A DNA stretch of 12,219 nucleotides from Proteobacteria bacterium UBA964 (lineage in GTDB: Bacteria; Pseudomonadota; Gammaproteobacteria; Steroidobacterales; Steroidobacteraceae), in assembly GCA_002292945.1 (NCBI GenBank), contig DBCG01000015.1, positions 1 to 12,219 of the forward strand, read 5' to 3'. The notes beneath the pieces were generated by a model. The model worked only from the letters and a program-made list of their open reading frames with translations. It did no database searches and was not told the origin of the DNA. The position numbers were made by a program, and so were the translations under genes. Shown here one piece after another: positions 1 to 7,598 of this stretch (positions within the stretch are counted from its first letter, which is position 1; every line of letters starts with the position of its first letter).

Positions 1-1686
1 CTTGCCCTGGTCGGTGGCCATGCCGGTCGTCGTGTAGCGCTTGATGTGCTCGATGGACCGGAAGCCCTCGCGCATCGCGAGGTCGAGGTCTTTGAGCATC
101 ACATCGTGCTGGAAGTCGACGAAGGCCTTGGGGCCCGGTACGGCGGCCTCGGCGCGCGGCAGGCGGCCCATCGTGGCGGTCGCCGTATCCTCGGTGGCTT
201 CGAAGCGCGGTTCCATCGACCCGAAGCCTGTGGCGCTCGCGGCGGCCGCACCGGCCGAGGCACCGTCCTGCAGAGTGGCCGCGAGCCCGAAGAGCCCGCG
301 ACACGCGCCGACCGAGCGCTCGTTCTCGGCGGACTCGCCCGGTACGAAGGCCTGCAGCGCCTCGTCGTAGCGCAGCTTGCCGCGCGACTGCGAGAAGAGA
401 TGCACGCTCGGTACATATCCGCCCGCGACGAGCAGCAGATCACAGTCGATCGAACGATGACCCGTCGCATGGCCGGCCGCGTCGACCCGGCCTATCTCGA
501 CCGCGGTGAGATGCTCGAAGCCGCGGGTGCCGAGCACGCGGGCGCCGGTCTCGACGGAGATACCGGCCGCGCGTAGGCGGTTCTGCCAGCTGTCCTGCGA
601 CGCGGGTGAGTCCGGGCGCAGGTCGACGATCTGCACGACCTCAGCGCCAGCCGCCTGCATCTCGAGCGCGACGCGATAGGCGCTGTCACAGATCGTGGAG
701 ATGACCACGCGCCGACCCGGCAGTACGGCCTGCTCTTTGAGGTAGCGCAGCGCGGCACCCGCCAGCATCACGCCCGGCCGGTCGTTGCCTGGGAACACCA
801 GCGGCTGTTCGATGGATCCGGTCGCGAGCACCACCTGCTGCGCGCGCACCTGCCACAGCCGCTCGCGTGCGAGTCCTGCGGGCGGCTCGGCGAGATGGTC
901 GGTGAGGCGTTCGCTGAGGCCCAGATGGTTGTGCGGGAAATACCCGAACGCCGTGGTGCGGGGCAGCAGGCGCACCCGCGGGTTGCGCTGCAGTTCGGCG
1001 ATGGCCGCTTCGACCCAATCGCCCGCTGCGAGGCCGTCGATGCGCGATCGGTCGTCGCAGAGCAGCGAGCCGCCGAATCGCGGCCGCTCGTCGCAGAGGA
1101 TCACACGCGCGCCGCTGCGCGACGCCGCGAGCGCAGCCGCAAGGCCCGCAGGGCCCGCGCCGACGACCAGAACCTCGCAGTGCGCGTGCTGTTGGGCGTA
1201 GCGATCGGGGTCCGGGAGCCGCGGCGCTTCGCCGAGGCCCGCCATGCGGCGGATCAGCGGCTCGTAGAGCCGGTGCCAGGCGCTGCGCGGCCACATGAAG
1301 GTCTTGTAGTAGAACCCGGCGGACAACAGCGGCGAAAACAGTTCCGTCAAACGGCCGAGGTCGAAGCGCAGGCTCGGCCAGCGGTTCTGGCTGACCGCGA
1401 CCAGACCGTCGTAGAGCTCGACCTGCGTCGCGCGCAGGTTCGGCGTCGAGCGGGCCTCGTCGCGGCGTACCGTCACGAGTGCGGACGGTTCCTCCGGCCC
1501 TGCGGTCATGATGCCGCGCGGTCGGTGATATTTGAACGAGCGGCCGACGAGGTGCACGCCGTTGGCGAGCAAGGCCGAGGCGAGCGTGTCGCCCTCGAGA
1601 CCTTCGTACGAGCGCCCATCGAAGCTGAAGCGGATCTTTCGGTCGCGGGCGATCCGGCCACCCGCCGACAGGCGTGCGACGCTCAT
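1..1686 (-). CDS. soxA: Sarcosine oxidase alpha subunit (3'-truncated by window edge)
   Basis: This is the largest subunit of heterotetrameric sarcosine oxidase, which oxidatively demethylates sarcosine to glycine in the cytoplasm and passes the carbon to THF. The frame stays open for 562 codons from ATG 1686-1684 to base 1; family members are about 950-1000 residues, so the C-terminal GcvT-like folate domain is missing only because the window ends. Visible in order: an N-terminal Fer2_4-like domain (about 15-100, no cluster cysteines); a dinucleotide-binding motif GAGPAG at 176-181 (the NAD site of the family); a second nucleotide-binding region with ATGSIEQPLVFPGNDRPG near 288; and the family's late block KAFVDFQHDVMLKDLDLAMREG (in two parts, 520-541). 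The start is well supported: a GGAGGG Shine-Dalgarno (1693-1698) lies 6 nt upstream, and ATG overlaps the soxD stop as ATGA. soxG would be expected past the left edge. Confidence 0.95.
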   Translation of the reverse strand, partial: MSVARLSAGGRIARDRKIRFSFDGRSYEGLEGDTLASALLANGVHLVGRSFKYHRPRGIMTAGPEEPSALVTVRRDEARSTPNLRATQVELYDGLVAVSQNRWPSLRFDLGRLTELFSPLLSAGFYYKTFMWPRSAWHRLYEPLIRRMAGLGEAPRLPDPDRYAQQHAHCEVLVVGAGPAGLAAALAASRSGARVILCDERPRFGGSLLCDDRSRIDGLAAGDWVEAAIAELQRNPRVRLLPRTTAFGYFPHNHLGLSERLTDHLAEPPAGLARERLWQVRAQQVVLATGSIEQPLVFPGNDRPGVMLAGAALRYLKEQAVLPGRRVVISTICDSAYRVALEMQAAGAEVVQIVDLRPDSPASQDSWQNRLRAAGISVETGARVLGTRGFEHLTAVEIGRVDAAGHATGHRSIDCDLLLVAGGYVPSVHLFSQSRGKLRYDEALQAFVPGESAENERSVGACRGLFGLAATLQDGASAGAAAASATGFGSMEPRFEATEDTATATMGRLPRAEAAVPGPKAFVDFQHDVMLKDLDLAMREGFRSIEHIKRYTTTGMATDQGK

Positions 1687-1964
1687 CGCAGTCCCTCCGG
1701 CGGCTTCTCACCCGCTTTGTAGGTCGCGATGAAGCGGTCGGTGGTGGTGTCCCGAAGCGCGTTGAAGAACCGCCCGCAGCCGCGGGTGTGCCGCCAACGC
1801 TCGGCGTGCACGCCTTTGATGTTGGTGCGCAGGTAGAGGTAGGCGGCCCAGTCGTCATCGCTCACCGCAGCGGGATCCGCAGGGCGCGCGATATGGGCTT
1901 CGCCGCCGTAGGCGAACTCGGGTTCGGGGCGTTCGCCGCAATGGGGGCAACGGATGAGCAGCAT
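1683..1964 (-). CDS. soxD: Sarcosine oxidase delta subunit
   Basis: Small zinc-binding subunit of heterotetrameric sarcosine oxidase, 93 residues, the usual length for the family. The N-terminus MLLIRCPHCGERPEPEF is diagnostic. Cys6 and Cys9 (CPHCG), with His59 and Cys63 (RHTRGC), fall at the positions I recall as the zinc ligands of the family. Tyr- and Trp-rich text (WAAYLYLR, ERWRH, GCGRFFN) is also typical. The start at 1964 is chosen because the longer upstream open frame reads across the end of soxB and has no family resemblance. The gene begins 7 bp after the soxB stop, and its TGA overlaps the soxA ATG by 4 bp, so translational coupling within soxB-soxD-soxA is likely. No oddities seen. 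Confidence 0.95.
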   Translation of the reverse strand: MLLIRCPHCGERPEPEFAYGGEAHIARPADPAAVSDDDWAAYLYLRTNIKGVHAERWRHTRGCGRFFNALRDTTTDRFIATYKAGEKPPEGLR

Positions 1965-1971
1965 GACGGGC

Positions 1972-3231
1972 TCAGTGCGCGACGGCCGCCGCGGCGGCTT
2001 CGTCGATGAGATGCCCTTCGCGGAAGCGATCGAGCGTGAAGGGCGCGTTGATGGGATGCGGCTCGTCGTGCGCGAGCGTCCAAGCGAAGACATGCGCCGA
2101 GCCGGGCGTCGCCTTGAAGCCGCCCGTACCCCAACCGCAATTGACATAGAGACCCGGCACGGGCGTCTTGCCGATGATGGGCGAGCGGTCGGGGGTGACA
2201 TCGACGATGCCGCCCCAATTGCGCAACATGCGCATGCGTCGGAACATCGGGAACAGTTCGCAGATCGCCTCGAGCGTGTGCATGTTGACGTGCAGCGCGC
2301 CGCGTTGGGTGTACGAGGTGTACACGTCGGTCCCGGCGCCGATCACGAGCTCGCCCTTGTCCGATTGGCTGATATAGGCGTGGATGCCGTTCGACATCAC
2401 GACGCAGGGGAAGACGGGCTTGATCGGCTCGGAGACCAGCGCCTGCAGCGGGAAGCTCTCGAGCGGTACGCGCACGCCGGCCATGCCTAGCACGACGCTG
2501 GTGTTGCCGGCGGCGACCACACCCACCTTGCGGGTGCGGATGACGCCGCGCGAGGTCTCGAGCGCCTCCACCGCGCCGCTTGGATCGCGACGGATGCCGG
2601 TGACCTCGCAGTTCTCGATGATGTCGACGCCGAGCGCATCGGCGGCGCGCGCGTAGCCCCAGGCGACGGCGTCATGGCGCGCGGTGCCGCCCCGTCGCTG
2701 CAGTGCGGCTCCGAGCACCGGGTAGCGCAAGCCCGGATCGATGTTGAGCGGCGGGCAGTAGGCCTTGGCCTCTTCAGGCGTCAGCCATTCGTTGTCGACG
2801 CCGTTGCAGCGGTTGGCGTGGATGTGGCGCTGCGCGACCTGCACATCGTGCACGGTGTGGGCGAGCATCATCACGCCGCGCGGCGAGAACATGACGTTGT
2901 AGTTGAGCACCTGCGAGAGGTGCTCCCACATCTTGACCGAGTGGTCGTAGAGACGGGCGCTCTCGTCGAAGAGGTAGTTGGAGCGGATGATGGTGGTGTT
3001 GCGGCCGGTGTTCCCGCCGCCGATCCAGCCTTTTTCGACCACGGCGATGCGCGTCAGACCGTGCTCGGCGGCGAGGTAGTACGCCGTGCCGAGGCCGTGA
3101 CCGCCGCCGCCGACGATCACCGCATCGTACTCGGCCTGGGGTTCGGCGCGTCGCCACTGCTCTGGCCAGCCGCGGTGCTTACCGAGGCTGTTCCAGAGCA
3201 ACGACAGAGCTGAGAAACGCTGGCGGGGCAT
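1972..3231 (-). CDS. soxB: Sarcosine oxidase beta subunit
   Basis: Catalytic flavoprotein subunit of heterotetrameric sarcosine oxidase, 419 residues (family about 400-420). In the complex it carries the non-covalent FAD that oxidises sarcosine and holds a covalent FMN at the alpha/beta interface. Visible: the FAD Rossmann motif VIVGGGGHGLG (38-48); NTGRNTTIIRSNY (74-86); and a block RYPVLGA...GGTARHDAVAW (169-191), in which His186 corresponds by alignment from memory to the FMN-linking histidine (His173 of the Stenotrophomonas enzyme, offset 13 because of a longer N-terminus). The C-terminal FAD segment includes VNCGWGTGGFK. The ATG at 3231 is preferred over the longer open frame, since family homology begins shortly after it. 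A GAGG embedded in the stop of the upstream dehydrogenase gene (3243-3246), 13 bp away, may serve as its ribosome site. Second gene of the leftward operon. Confidence 0.95.
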   Translation of the reverse strand: MPRQRFSALSLLWNSLGKHRGWPEQWRRAEPQAEYDAVIVGGGGHGLGTAYYLAAEHGLTRIAVVEKGWIGGGNTGRNTTIIRSNYLFDESARLYDHSVKMWEHLSQVLNYNVMFSPRGVMMLAHTVHDVQVAQRHIHANRCNGVDNEWLTPEEAKAYCPPLNIDPGLRYPVLGAALQRRGGTARHDAVAWGYARAADALGVDIIENCEVTGIRRDPSGAVEALETSRGVIRTRKVGVVAAGNTSVVLGMAGVRVPLESFPLQALVSEPIKPVFPCVVMSNGIHAYISQSDKGELVIGAGTDVYTSYTQRGALHVNMHTLEAICELFPMFRRMRMLRNWGGIVDVTPDRSPIIGKTPVPGLYVNCGWGTGGFKATPGSAHVFAWTLAHDEPHPINAPFTLDRFREGHLIDEAAAAAVAH

Positions 3232-3244
3232 CGTCCTGCCGACC

Positions 3245-5704
3245 TCAGGCGCGCAGGTCGGCGTTGGCCGGATCGTAGGGCGACTCGACCACCACCGTGG
3301 CGCGCTTGCGCTCACCGAGGATCTCGATCGAGAGCTCCGTGCCGACCTCGGCGAACTCGGGCGCGATGTAGCCGATGGCAAGGCTCTTCTGGAGCACATG
3401 GCCGTAGTAGCCGGCCGTCGCGCGACCGACCATGCGGCCGTCCGCGGTGAACAGCGGCTCGTTACCGAGCGGATCCGCGTCGGTCACGCCGTGGACCTCG
3501 AGCGTGATGAAGCGGTGCGGGACGCCTGCGGCCAGCTGCTTCTCGAGCGCTGCCTTGCCGATGAAGTCGCCCTTGTTCATGCGCACGAAGCGGTCGAGTC
3601 CCGCCTCGAAGGGGGTGTAGTCGCGCGTCAGGTCGCTGCCCCACATGCGGTAGGACTTCTCCATGCGCAGCGACTCCATCGCGCGCATGCCAGCCATGCC
3701 GATACCGAATTCCGCCCCGGCCTTGAAGAGCGCCTCGAAGAGATGATGTGCGTACTCGATGGGGAAGTGCAGCTCCCAGCCGAGCGAGCCGACGAAGTTG
3801 ACGCGCAGCAGGAAGACATCGGTCGCCATGCCCACCTCGCAGACCTGGCCCGTGAGCCAAGGGAAGGCCGCGTTGTCGAGCGGGGTGTCGGTCAGCTTCG
3901 CCAGCACTTCTCGCGAACGGGGCCCGGCGAGCACGAAGCAACCGCGCTGCATGGTGATGTTGCTGAGCTGCACCGAGCCGTCGGTCGGCAGGTGCTTCTG
4001 CAGGTAGTCGGCATCGTAGCGCTCGGCGGCACCCGCGCTGACCACATAGAACTCGTCCGGGCCGAGCTTGGTGATGGTGAACTCGCTGCGGATACCGCCG
4101 CGCTTCGTGAGCGCGTGGCAGAGCGCCATGCGGCCCACCTTGGTCGGCACCTTGTTGGCGACGAGGTGGTCGAGCCAGGCCTCCGCGCCGGGACCGCGCA
4201 CGATGTGCTTGGTGAAGGGCGTGAGGTCGATGACGCCGGCGGCGCTGCGCAGACGGCGGCACTCGTTGCCGACGTGCTCGAAATAGTTGCTGCGGCGGAA
4301 GCTCCACTTGTCGCGCGGCTCGACGCCCGGCGGCGCGAACCAGTTGGCGCGCTCCCAGCCATAACGCTGGCCGAACACCGCGCCCATGCCCTTGAGCTTC
4401 TCGTAGATGGGACTGGTCTTGAGGGGGCGGGCTTCCTCGCGCTCCTCGTCCGGGTAGTGCACCGTGAAGACGTTGCGGTAGGTCTCCTCGTTCTTGGTGA
4501 CCACGAACCGCTTGCTGGTATACGGGCCATAGCGGCGCGGGTCGACCGCCAGCATGTCGATGCCGGGCTCGCCCTCGACGATCCACTCGGCGAGCTGCCA
4601 TCCCGAGCCGCCCGCGGCCGTGATGCCGAAGCTGTGGCCTTCGTTGAGCCAAAGATTGCGCACGCCCCAGGCCGGGCCGATGAGCGGGCTGCCGTCCGGC
4701 GTGTAGGAGATGGGGCCGTTCACGATGTCCTTGATGCCGCAGTGCTCGAGCGCGGGCACGCGTCGCTGCGCCGCCTCGATGTGGGGCAGGAGGCGATCGA
4801 GGTCGCCCTCGAAGAGGTCCTTGCCGAACCATTCGGGCACGCCGTCGGCGAAGCGGGCAGGGGCGCCGGCTTCGTAGGGCCCGAGGATCCAGCCCATGCG
4901 CTCCTCGCGCAGGTAATAGGACTGGTCCGACTCGCGCAGCACCGCAAGTTCGCGGCCGCCGGCGGCGCGGTAGGCCTTCAGCTCCGCCGACTCCTCGTAG
5001 ACGATGTACTGGTGCTCGACCGGGATGGCGGGCACGTTGATGCCGAACATCTGGCCGGTCTGGCGTGCGTAGTTGCCGGTGGCACAGACCACGTGCTCGG
5101 CGATGATCTCGCCCTTCGTGGTCTGCAGCCGCCACTCGCCGGTTGCCGTGCGGCTGACGCCGGTGACTTCCGTATGCTCGTAGATCTCGGCGCCCTTGGC
5201 ACGGGCGCCCTTGCGCAGCGCCATGGTGAGGTCCGCGGGGGCGATATGGCCGTCGTCCGGGTGGTAGAGGGCGCCGACGATGGGCGGCGTGCCGTCCTTA
5301 CCGCCGAGTTCCACCAAGGGCCAGAGCTTCTTGACCTCGTCGGGGCCGATGACCTGGAACGGGACGCCGATGGTGTTGGCCGTGCCGCAGTACTTCAGGT
5401 ATTCGTCCATGCGGTCGCGGTTCGTCGCGAGGCGTAGGTTGCCGGTCACATGGAAGCTGACATCCTGACCGGTCTCAGCCGGCAGGCGCTTGTAGAGATC
5501 CACCGAATACTTGTGCAGCTGGCCGACCGTGTAGCTCATGTTGAAGAGCGGCAGCAGCCCTGCAGCGTGCCAGGTGGACCCGGCGGTGAGTTCCGAGCGC
5601 TCGAGCAGCACCACGTCGGACCAGCCCTTCTGGGCGAGGTGATAGAGGGTGCTGACGCCTACGGCACCGCCGCCGATGACCACGACTCTGGCATGTGTTT
5701 TCAT
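3245..5704 (-). CDS. FAD-dependent dimethylglycine/sarcosine dehydrogenase with GcvT folate domain
   Basis: An 819-residue protein of the DMGDH/SARDH type: it oxidises an N-methyl group of dimethylglycine (or sarcosine) and can transfer the carbon to THF. Domains in order: DAO/FAD oxidoreductase (about 6-370) with VVVIGGGAVGVS at 7-18; a FAO_M-type linker (about 373-428); GCV_T aminomethyltransferase fold (about 435-710) with LRVNFVGSLGWELH (633-646); and a GCV_T C-terminal barrel (about 725-810). The segment ELTAGSTWHAAGL (38-50) closely resembles the covalent-flavin region of mammalian DMGDH, so His46 may carry covalent FAD. Glu541 in GGIRSE sits where the T-protein family has a catalytic Asp. 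It is the first gene of the soxBDA operon, which favours dimethylglycine as substrate with Sox handling the sarcosine product. That assignment is inference; sarcosine or another N-methyl amino acid remains possible. No good Shine-Dalgarno precedes the ATG. Confidence 0.88.
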   Translation of the reverse strand: MKTHARVVVIGGGAVGVSTLYHLAQKGWSDVVLLERSELTAGSTWHAAGLLPLFNMSYTVGQLHKYSVDLYKRLPAETGQDVSFHVTGNLRLATNRDRMDEYLKYCGTANTIGVPFQVIGPDEVKKLWPLVELGGKDGTPPIVGALYHPDDGHIAPADLTMALRKGARAKGAEIYEHTEVTGVSRTATGEWRLQTTKGEIIAEHVVCATGNYARQTGQMFGINVPAIPVEHQYIVYEESAELKAYRAAGGRELAVLRESDQSYYLREERMGWILGPYEAGAPARFADGVPEWFGKDLFEGDLDRLLPHIEAAQRRVPALEHCGIKDIVNGPISYTPDGSPLIGPAWGVRNLWLNEGHSFGITAAGGSGWQLAEWIVEGEPGIDMLAVDPRRYGPYTSKRFVVTKNEETYRNVFTVHYPDEEREEARPLKTSPIYEKLKGMGAVFGQRYGWERANWFAPPGVEPRDKWSFRRSNYFEHVGNECRRLRSAAGVIDLTPFTKHIVRGPGAEAWLDHLVANKVPTKVGRMALCHALTKRGGIRSEFTITKLGPDEFYVVSAGAAERYDADYLQKHLPTDGSVQLSNITMQRGCFVLAGPRSREVLAKLTDTPLDNAAFPWLTGQVCEVGMATDVFLLRVNFVGSLGWELHFPIEYAHHLFEALFKAGAEFGIGMAGMRAMESLRMEKSYRMWGSDLTRDYTPFEAGLDRFVRMNKGDFIGKAALEKQLAAGVPHRFITLEVHGVTDADPLGNEPLFTADGRMVGRATAGYYGHVLQKSLAIGYIAPEFAEVGTELSIEILGERKRATVVVESPYDPANADLRA

Positions 5705-5712
5705 CCGTCCAG

Positions 5713-5741
5713 AGTGTAGCCGCGGATGCCTGCGCTACCAA
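5713..5741 (-). promoter_or_regulatory. Possible promoter of the leftward dehydrogenase-sox operon
   Basis: On the minus strand TTGGTA (complement of 5736-5741) is followed after exactly 17 nt by TACACT (complement of 5713-5718). Each hexamer matches the sigma-70 consensus at four of six positions. Transcription would begin about 5705-5706, almost at the ATG at 5704, giving a very short or absent leader. This is a weak match found by eye, in the right place and orientation; an activator-dependent promoter would often look like this. Confidence 0.3.
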
Positions 5742-5760
5742 TCCAAATGCGACGGCCAAG

Positions 5761-5775
5761 TGTCCGAATTGGACA
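5761..5775. promoter_or_regulatory. Inverted repeat, candidate operator in the divergent intergenic region
   Basis: TGTCC and GGACA are perfect 5-bp inverted arms around a 5-bp A+T-rich centre (GAATT). The element lies between the two divergent start codons and overlaps the predicted -35 hexamer of the regulator gene. The position suggests autoregulation or control of both directions. AraC-family proteins often bind direct rather than inverted repeats, so the binding protein is not settled. Confidence 0.4.
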
Positions 5776-5799
5776 TCTCCTCGCGGGCGAACCTATACT
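5770..5799 (+). promoter_or_regulatory. Predicted sigma-70 promoter of the GlxA-type regulator
   Basis: TGGACA (5770-5775) and TATACT (5794-5799) each match the consensus at five of six positions, with an 18-nt spacer. The expected start of transcription is about 5806-5808, directly at the GTG start codon at 5809, so the messenger may be leaderless. The best Shine-Dalgarno-like string (GAGG, 5802-5805) is only 3 nt from the GTG and would lie upstream of the transcription start. Confidence 0.5.
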
Positions 5800-5808
5800 C
5801 CGAGGGTC

Positions 5809-6804
5809 GTGGAATCCGACCTCCCAATCGGCAAGCGGACCTACGCGTTCCTCACCTTGCCCAACTACTCGCTGATCGCGCTCACCAACGCCATCGAGCC
5901 GTTACGCATGGCGAACCGGGTCGCGAACCGCACCCTGTACGACTGGCGGATCGTCTCGCTCAAGGGCGACCCGGTGGTCGCGAGCAGCGGTCTCCAGATG
6001 ACGCCAACCATCGCTTTGGCGGACCTCGGCAAGGTCGACATCTTGTTCGTCTGCGGCGGCATCGATGTCCGCGACACCGTTTCGGCGCAGCTCGCCAAGG
6101 CGCTGCGACGCCGGGCGGATGCGGGCGGCGCCTTGGGAGCGCTTTGCACCGGTGGGTACATCCTCGCGCGGGCCGGTCTGCTGAACCGCTACCGGGCGGC
6201 GATCCATTGGGAGAACGTGCACGCGCTTCGGGAGGAGTTCCCGCTGGTGACGCTGACCTCGCAGGTCTTCACCATCGACCGAGACCGCTACACCTGCTCC
6301 GGTGGCACGGCACCGCTCGACCTGATGCTGAACCTCATCGAACATCAGCACGGACGGCACATCTCGCACCAAGTATCCGAACAGTTCGTGCTGGAGCGGG
6401 TGCGTGACTCGCAAGACAGCCAGTATGTCCCGCTGCGCGCCCAACTCGGCTTCACCCACCACGGTCTCACCAAGGTCGCAAAACTGATGGAGGAGAACAT
6501 CGAGAAGCCGTTGTCTCTCGATGCCATCGCACGGCGAACCGGGTTGTCGAGGCGCCAGATCGAGCGCTTGTTCCAGCGGTATCTCAACTGCGTCCCGAAG
6601 CGCTATTACATGGACCTGCGGTTGCGACGGGCGCGGGAGTTGCTGCTGCAGACCGCCATGCCGATCATGGAAGTCACGGCATCATGCGGGTTCCAGTCGC
6701 CGCCGCATTTCTCCCGGTGTTATCGCCAGCATTTCGGTCGACCGCCGAGCGCCGAACGGCGCCGTCCGACCGGCGTTCGACCTATGTCGCCGACGGACAA
6801 ATAG
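5809..6804 (+). CDS. GlxA-family (DJ-1/PfpI plus AraC HTH) transcriptional regulator
   Basis: Cytoplasmic DNA-binding regulator of 331 residues from the GTG at 5809. Residues about 10-175 form a DJ-1/PfpI-like glutamine amidotransferase-type domain, with FLTLPNYSLIALTNAIEPL near the start and a nucleophile-elbow-like ALCTGGY (111-117, Cys113). Residues about 222-315 are a double helix-turn-helix AraC domain (LSLDAIARRTGLSRRQIERLF, 236-255, and VTASCGFQSPPHFSRCYR, 289-306). The open frame extends 38 codons further upstream, but that stretch lies across the promoter region and shows no homology, so GTG is chosen. GbdR, the glycine betaine/dimethylglycine activator of Pseudomonas, has this architecture. 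Placement between the oxidative and corrinoid operons makes betaine- or dimethylglycine-responsive activation of one or both the best guess. Ligand specificity cannot be read from the sequence. Confidence 0.9.
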   Translation: MESDLPIGKRTYAFLTLPNYSLIALTNAIEPLRMANRVANRTLYDWRIVSLKGDPVVASSGLQMTPTIALADLGKVDILFVCGGIDVRDTVSAQLAKALRRRADAGGALGALCTGGYILARAGLLNRYRAAIHWENVHALREEFPLVTLTSQVFTIDRDRYTCSGGTAPLDLMLNLIEHQHGRHISHQVSEQFVLERVRDSQDSQYVPLRAQLGFTHHGLTKVAKLMEENIEKPLSLDAIARRTGLSRRQIERLFQRYLNCVPKRYYMDLRLRRARELLLQTAMPIMEVTASCGFQSPPHFSRCYRQHFGRPPSAERRRPTGVRPMSPTDK

Positions 6805-6810
6805 CCGTCG
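6791..6810 (+). other. Short hairpin across the regulator stop codon
   Basis: CGACGG (6791-6796) and CCGTCG (6805-6810) form a perfect 6-bp G+C-rich stem with an 8-nt loop that contains the TAG stop. No T-run follows on either strand, so it is not a convincing intrinsic terminator. It could attenuate read-through into the corrinoid operon or stabilise an mRNA end, or be chance. The rest of the 79-bp gap to 6883 shows no promoter I can defend. Confidence 0.25.
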
Positions 6811-6883
6811 CTAAAGGTAAAGTTCCCACGTCCCTCCACGCTTACCATCCTGCGAGTCAAGTGTTGGCTCACCGAGGCCTGAA

Positions 6884-7588
6884 ATGTCTGATGCTGAAGG
6901 CGAATTCGACCTGCGCACGCTCGACGATGCCGAGCTCGTAGAGCAGGTCCACGACGATCTCTACAACGGCATGAAGCCGGAGGTGGAACTTGCCACCCGT
7001 ATCTTCCTCGAGCGTGGTTGGGGGCCTGACAAGGTCCTGAACGATGCGCTCGTCGAAGGCATGCGGGTCGTCGGCGTCGACTTCCGTGACGGCATCCTCT
7101 TCGTGCCGGAAGTGCTGCTCGCAGCCAACGCCATGAAGGGCGGGATGGAGATCCTGCGTCCGCTGCTTGCTGAGACCGGCGCGGAGCCGATCGGCAAGGT
7201 CGTCATCGGCACCGTGAAGGGCGACATCCACGACATCGGCAAGAACCTCGTCGGGATGATGCTCGAGGGCGCGGGCTTCGAGGTCATCGACATCGGTATC
7301 AACAACCCGGTCGAGAAGTACCTCGACGCGCTCGAGCAGCACAAGCCGGACATCCTCGGCATGTCGGCGCTGCTGACGACCACGATGCCCTACATGAAGG
7401 TCGTCATCGACACCCTCAAGCAGAAGAACCTGCGTGAGAAGTACATCGTGTTGGTCGGCGGTGCGCCGCTCAACGACGAGTTCGGCAAGGCGGTGGGTGC
7501 GGATGCTTATTGCCGCGATGCCGCGGTCGCCGTGGAGACCGCAAAGGCGCTGATCGCGGCGAAGCGCGCCGCCGCGCGCGCTCACTGA
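6884..7588 (+). CDS. Corrinoid (B12-binding) methyl-carrier protein, MtbC/MttC type
   Basis: A 234-residue methyl-carrier protein that shuttles a methyl group on cobalamin between a substrate-specific methyltransferase and a methyl-THF methyltransferase. Residues about 14-100 form the helical B12-binding_2 cap (GMRVVGVDFRDGILFVPEVLLAA, split over 59-81). Residues about 103-225 form the Rossmann-like B12 domain. The signature is complete: DIHDIG at 114-119 with His116 as the expected lower axial cobalt ligand, SAL at 161-163, and GGAP at 192-195. Length matches methylamine and glycine-betaine corrinoid proteins. A GAGG Shine-Dalgarno (6874-6877) sits 6 nt before the ATG. It heads the rightward operon; its partners (methyltransferase, activase) are encoded downstream. 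The methyl donor is unknown because no MttB-type gene lies in the window. Confidence 0.94.
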   Translation: MSDAEGEFDLRTLDDAELVEQVHDDLYNGMKPEVELATRIFLERGWGPDKVLNDALVEGMRVVGVDFRDGILFVPEVLLAANAMKGGMEILRPLLAETGAEPIGKVVIGTVKGDIHDIGKNLVGMMLEGAGFEVIDIGINNPVEKYLDALEQHKPDILGMSALLTTTMPYMKVVIDTLKQKNLREKYIVLVGGAPLNDEFGKAVGADAYCRDAAVAVETAKALIAAKRAAARAH

Positions 7589-7598
7589 CATCGCGCGC

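Noticed and set aside
895..1722. 275-codon plus-strand frame inside soxA
   Set aside because: No family resemblance; the opposite strand encodes clear SoxA sequence over the whole interval.
686..1858. 390-codon minus-strand frame overlapping soxD and soxA in another frame
   Set aside because: Arg/Pro-rich out-of-frame translation of soxD and soxA; no initiation signal or domain.
3398..5437. 679-codon open frame on the plus strand, opposite the dehydrogenase gene
   Set aside because: Antisense shadow caused by high G+C third positions. Its translation is rich in Arg, Val, Glu and Ala without motifs, while the minus strand gives a full-length recognisable enzyme.
5695..5808. Longer regulator start (ATG at 5695) adding 38 residues
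   Set aside because: The extension crosses the promoter and operator region and overlaps the start of the divergent gene; residues have no similarity to GlxA-family N-termini.
6791..6883. Intrinsic terminator plus separate promoter between regulator and corrinoid operon
   Set aside because: The stem lacks a T-run and the best -10-like string (TACCAT, 6843-6848) has no -35 at proper spacing, so neither is claimed beyond a weak hairpin.
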